A DNA stretch of 64,000 nucleotides, from positions 124,001-188,000 of IMG/VR virus record IMGVR_UViG_3300021963_009201. One strand, 5' to 3'. A program made the position numbers and the translations under genes. The stretch's first letter is position 1. Every line of letters begins with the position of its first letter. The DNA is from a virus. The notes below the pieces were generated by a model, which saw only the letters and a list, made by a program, of their open reading frames with translations, was not told the origin of the DNA and ran no database searches. This document shows positions 61,488 to 64,000 of this stretch, piece by piece.

Positions 61488-63002
61488 ATGTCAGAAGATA
61501 GAAACGATCTAAGTTACCAGGGGCCAAATAAAGAATATGAGCCAGGTGTAGGTGCAAATAGGGATGTTATTAAGCCTTTACCTTTACTTGATGATAGTGG
61601 GTATTACAATTTCGATAATTTGGGTTCCCAACTCGATACTATTATTGAGAAAACAAATTTAATCATAGATAAGTCTACCCAAGAGTTGGGTAAGTTTAGC
61701 CTAAAAATCAATAATGAAAAACTTTTAGAAGCACAGAATGTTATTTGGCCAGAAAGTATAGCTGATGTAAAAAATTACGTTACTTATAACCAGTATAAGG
61801 CACTTGAACCGAGGACAGATAGGGCGTCTAAGTATATAAAGGACGCATATAGGGACAGTATTAGGGGTGAAGAGGGTAGTGGGCTTTTTGACATTCAAAA
61901 GCTAGCCAATATAGTCAACGTCGAAGCTAAAAACGTAAAAGGTTTCATAGATGCATATAATCAGGCTAACATAGATGATTCCGCGCAAAGCAGGATCCAA
62001 GAGTTATTCCAAGACTGGGCAAGCTCGTCATTGCGACATACCGGTCGTTTACTCTCGTTTTTCGAAAAGGGAAAACAAACAAATACATCCCAAATACCAG
62101 AACCCCAAATGGCTACGATCACGGAAAGCGACGCGGTCAGATACCAAGCTCTTTTTAAGGCCAGAATAAACGCTGTAAACTTAGAGATTGACAGAGAAAT
62201 GTCTAACTTTGAAAGGCATTTTTTAAATTCTTCTGATATTTTTTACCATAAGTTCCTTGGGCCATCATTGAAGTTCCACTTAAATGCGGGCAGGGATTTG
62301 GCTATAATGGGTAACGATAATACCCTACTAGGCTCTGAAGCAGCTAAGGTAAATGAATCACTATCAATTAATATGGAAACAGCCTTACTTGACTTGTTCC
62401 ATAGGAGTGAAATTTTTGATTCAAAAATATCTACTATAGAAAATGGGATAGGCAGGCGGGAAAGTTTAAAAGAAGTTTTTAAGCAAATGTCTGAAAAGTC
62501 AGGCGTAAAGGTAACGGCCTTTATTAGTGAAATACCAGATCTGCCGTCAGACAATTCTTTAGTTCAAGAACTAAAGACCCAAAATACTGTTCAGGAATCC
62601 GTATCTGGATTATTCTCTTCGCATAACAGTCTAACCGGGAGGGATTCGGCAGATGCCCATCCGCAGTACCTCCTTAAGTCTGGTGGAGAAATCGTTGGAG
62701 ATATTAGTGTCAAAGATGGCATTAAGATAGACGGAGTAGATTTCTCTGAACATTCCCATACTGGTGCGGACGGTTCACCTAAAATTAGTGGTTCTAGCAT
62801 TTTGGATGGAACGCTATCTTCATCTGTAGTAGATGTAAGCGAAACCGTTCCTAAACCAATAAATTTAAAGGTTATAGGGTTTGGGGAGGGAGACTCTTCG
62901 GGTGAGCTGACCTCAATTTCTGCTAAAATTAATTGGGATTCCTTAGATGATGGGCAAGTTTATGAAATTCAAATCACCAAAAGGGATAGTGCTACTAGCT
63001 AA
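61488..63002 (+). CDS. Virion protein with DAHPQYLLKSGG motif, paralog 2, 504 aa
   Basis: It matches its neighbour block by block: DLSYQGPNKEYEPGVGAN at the start, RDSADAHPQYLLKSGG and SEHSHTGADGSPKIS near the C-terminus. The middle diverges, so the two proteins probably form different parts of one tail or fibre assembly. ATG 61488 is 8 bp after the first gene. The C-terminus is a beta-rich domain. Confidence 0.75.
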   Translation: MSEDRNDLSYQGPNKEYEPGVGANRDVIKPLPLLDDSGYYNFDNLGSQLDTIIEKTNLIIDKSTQELGKFSLKINNEKLLEAQNVIWPESIADVKNYVTYNQYKALEPRTDRASKYIKDAYRDSIRGEEGSGLFDIQKLANIVNVEAKNVKGFIDAYNQANIDDSAQSRIQELFQDWASSSLRHTGRLLSFFEKGKQTNTSQIPEPQMATITESDAVRYQALFKARINAVNLEIDREMSNFERHFLNSSDIFYHKFLGPSLKFHLNAGRDLAIMGNDNTLLGSEAAKVNESLSINMETALLDLFHRSEIFDSKISTIENGIGRRESLKEVFKQMSEKSGVKVTAFISEIPDLPSDNSLVQELKTQNTVQESVSGLFSSHNSLTGRDSADAHPQYLLKSGGEIVGDISVKDGIKIDGVDFSEHSHTGADGSPKISGSSILDGTLSSSVVDVSETVPKPINLKVIGFGEGDSSGELTSISAKINWDSLDDGQVYEIQITKRDSATS

Positions 63003-63044
63003 TATAGGTTACTATAAGCTTAAGTTTAATGTAAAGTAAGGTTT

Positions 63045-63485
63045 ATGATGACTGGTTTTTCAAATTATTACGCAAGAGCAGTTGCTAATCATTTTTTTCG
63101 TGGCGATGTAGAATCTAGCGCCCAAAGTAGGCCTAGTGAATTGTTCCTTTCTTTACATAGCTCTGACCCTACGGATGATGGCGATAACAATGAGGAGCTT
63201 GAAGGCGGGTCTTATTCTAGGAAATTAATTTCGTTTGGGCAGCCTGATACAGATCCCGATGGTGCTGGTTTCGTGACTTTTATAATGAACACAACAAATA
63301 TTGTGTTCCCTAACCTTCCGGCATCAGTGGTCAGTTATATTGGAATCTGGACAGACAGAGATGCAGGTGAGTTGTTGTTCTCTGACAATATCTATATATC
63401 GGCTGCTACTCCAACATCGATCATACTTAATAATGGGGACTCCTTATCTATACCCGAAGGTTACCTTAAGATTTATATACAATAA
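63045..63485 (+). CDS. Minor tail/virion protein, 146 aa
   Basis: The pattern ELFLSLHSSDPTDDGDN...GGSYSRKLISFGQ...VVSYIGIWTDRDAGELLFSDNI and a hydrophobic beta end match a small family of phage minor tail proteins (LYVALHTADP...YAR...GIWD). It stops at the TAATG that starts the next gene. Exact location in the tail unknown. Confidence 0.75.
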   Translation: MMTGFSNYYARAVANHFFRGDVESSAQSRPSELFLSLHSSDPTDDGDNNEELEGGSYSRKLISFGQPDTDPDGAGFVTFIMNTTNIVFPNLPASVVSYIGIWTDRDAGELLFSDNIYISAATPTSIILNNGDSLSIPEGYLKIYIQ

Positions 63486-64000
63486 TGGCTACTGTAATCA
63501 TACCTGTTCAGAAATTAAATATTAGAGCATATTTTGAACAGCCAGAAAAAATTCAGATTTTAAGATCCCAAATATGGTGGAATTCTTCTTATTCCTGCAG
63601 AAGGAATACAGCTATAACGGCACCATCTGATGGGCTTCCCAAAAACCACCCTATAAGTATTTTTATTCCTAGAGATATATACGATAACGGCAAAGTGCAA
63701 GCAGATACCGCTTCAAACTTTAAGGATTTAGAAGTCCTATACCTAGTTAGTGAAATACCGGACGTATGGAGAAGGCTTCCTAGGGTAGTGGAAAGGGTGT
63801 CCGGATATTATAGGGTTAGATTCCTACTTCAGGAAGACCTTGCCGGAAATTCGGTAACTAATGAGTATTATATATATTACTCTAATCCTTTTAAGACTAC
63901 AGATTATTCTACGGGAAGCCCTTACACGTACAATATCAGCGAACTGGATTGGCCTCTTGAAGTTTTGTTTTCAAATGGCTTAATCTCTTATACTCGACCT
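63485..64000 (+). CDS. Virion-region protein, partial, runs off right edge
   Basis: ATG 63485 overlaps the previous stop (TAATG). Translation is open for 172 codons to the end: a beta-rich protein with WRRLPRVVERVSGYYRVRFLLQED and a Tyr-rich middle. No motif recognised. Likely a further tail protein because of its position. Confidence 0.75.
   Translation, partial: MATVIIPVQKLNIRAYFEQPEKIQILRSQIWWNSSYSCRRNTAITAPSDGLPKNHPISIFIPRDIYDNGKVQADTASNFKDLEVLYLVSEIPDVWRRLPRVVERVSGYYRVRFLLQEDLAGNSVTNEYYIYYSNPFKTTDYSTGSPYTYNISELDWPLEVLFSNGLISYTRP

Noticed and set aside
1-64000. CRISPR arrays, insertion sequences, integrase, rRNA
   Set aside because: No regularly spaced repeats, transposase, recombinase or rRNA signature is visible; the only mobile element supported is the terminase intein.

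Overview
This window is part of the genome of a large, tailed, double-stranded DNA bacteriophage that infects an actinobacterium. The phage assignment rests on an intein-bearing large terminase, tandem virion proteins, a tmRNA gene, nine tRNA genes and dozens of tightly overlapping small genes. The actinobacterial host is suggested by two WhiB-like iron-sulfur proteins, a resuscitation-promoting-factor-type lytic transglycosylase, a secreted DUF732-like lipoprotein and a pyrimidine-dimer glycosylase of the actinobacterial MSMEG_6728 type. The DNA is AT-rich at both ends, so the host is probably a low-GC actinobacterium, for example a freshwater lineage (inference).

Layout. (1) 1-24.5 kb, minus strand, AT-rich: an early or accessory operon of small genes joined by ATGA/TAATG overlaps. 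It carries RNase H, a dCMP-deaminase-like protein, a pyrimidine-dimer glycosylase, two WhiB proteins, an Rpf-like lysin, a lipoprotein, two tandem M50 intramembrane proteases and an 861-aa zinc-ribbon protein. The tmRNA and seven tRNAs lie between these genes. (2) 24.7-39.7 kb, minus strand, visibly more GC-rich: genes with strong Shine-Dalgarno (SD) sites separated by hairpin leaders. It encodes an abundant-looking 354-aa protein with its own terminator, an RHH regulator, SSB, DUF4326, SLOG and putative 2OG-oxygenase proteins, an 876-aa protein with the signature motifs of double-psi-beta-barrel (RdRP/YonO-type) RNA polymerases, and a rhomboid protease. Two armless tRNA-like minihelices and several repeat families lie between its last small genes. 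(3) 39.7-40.3 kb: a 626-bp AT-rich divergent control region without genes. (4) 40.3-41.0 kb, plus strand: an alpha/beta-hydrolase-fold protein lacking its catalytic serine, then a bidirectional terminator. (5) 41.06-47.8 kb, minus strand: RecA, a surface-sugar cassette (GT-like proteins, a HAD-nucleotidyltransferase fusion, a GDPD-like protein), peptide deformylase, and three very small genes with lysine-rich tails or an AT-hook. (6) 47.86-64 kb, plus strand: the virion module, with a ClpB-like AAA+ protein, Gly/Ala-rich membrane-active proteins, a 1049-aa protein carrying a DEDDh exonuclease, the large terminase with an intein, two paralogous DAHxQYL tail proteins and minor tail proteins. The last gene runs off the right edge.

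The transcription units point away from each other at about 40 kb and about 47.83 kb. The virion genes form one rightward unit. The left-hand genes look like a long, processed, tRNA-punctuated transcript. Many genes under 60 codons were found by reading the sequence directly; their evidence is SD sites, start/stop overlaps and lack of gaps.
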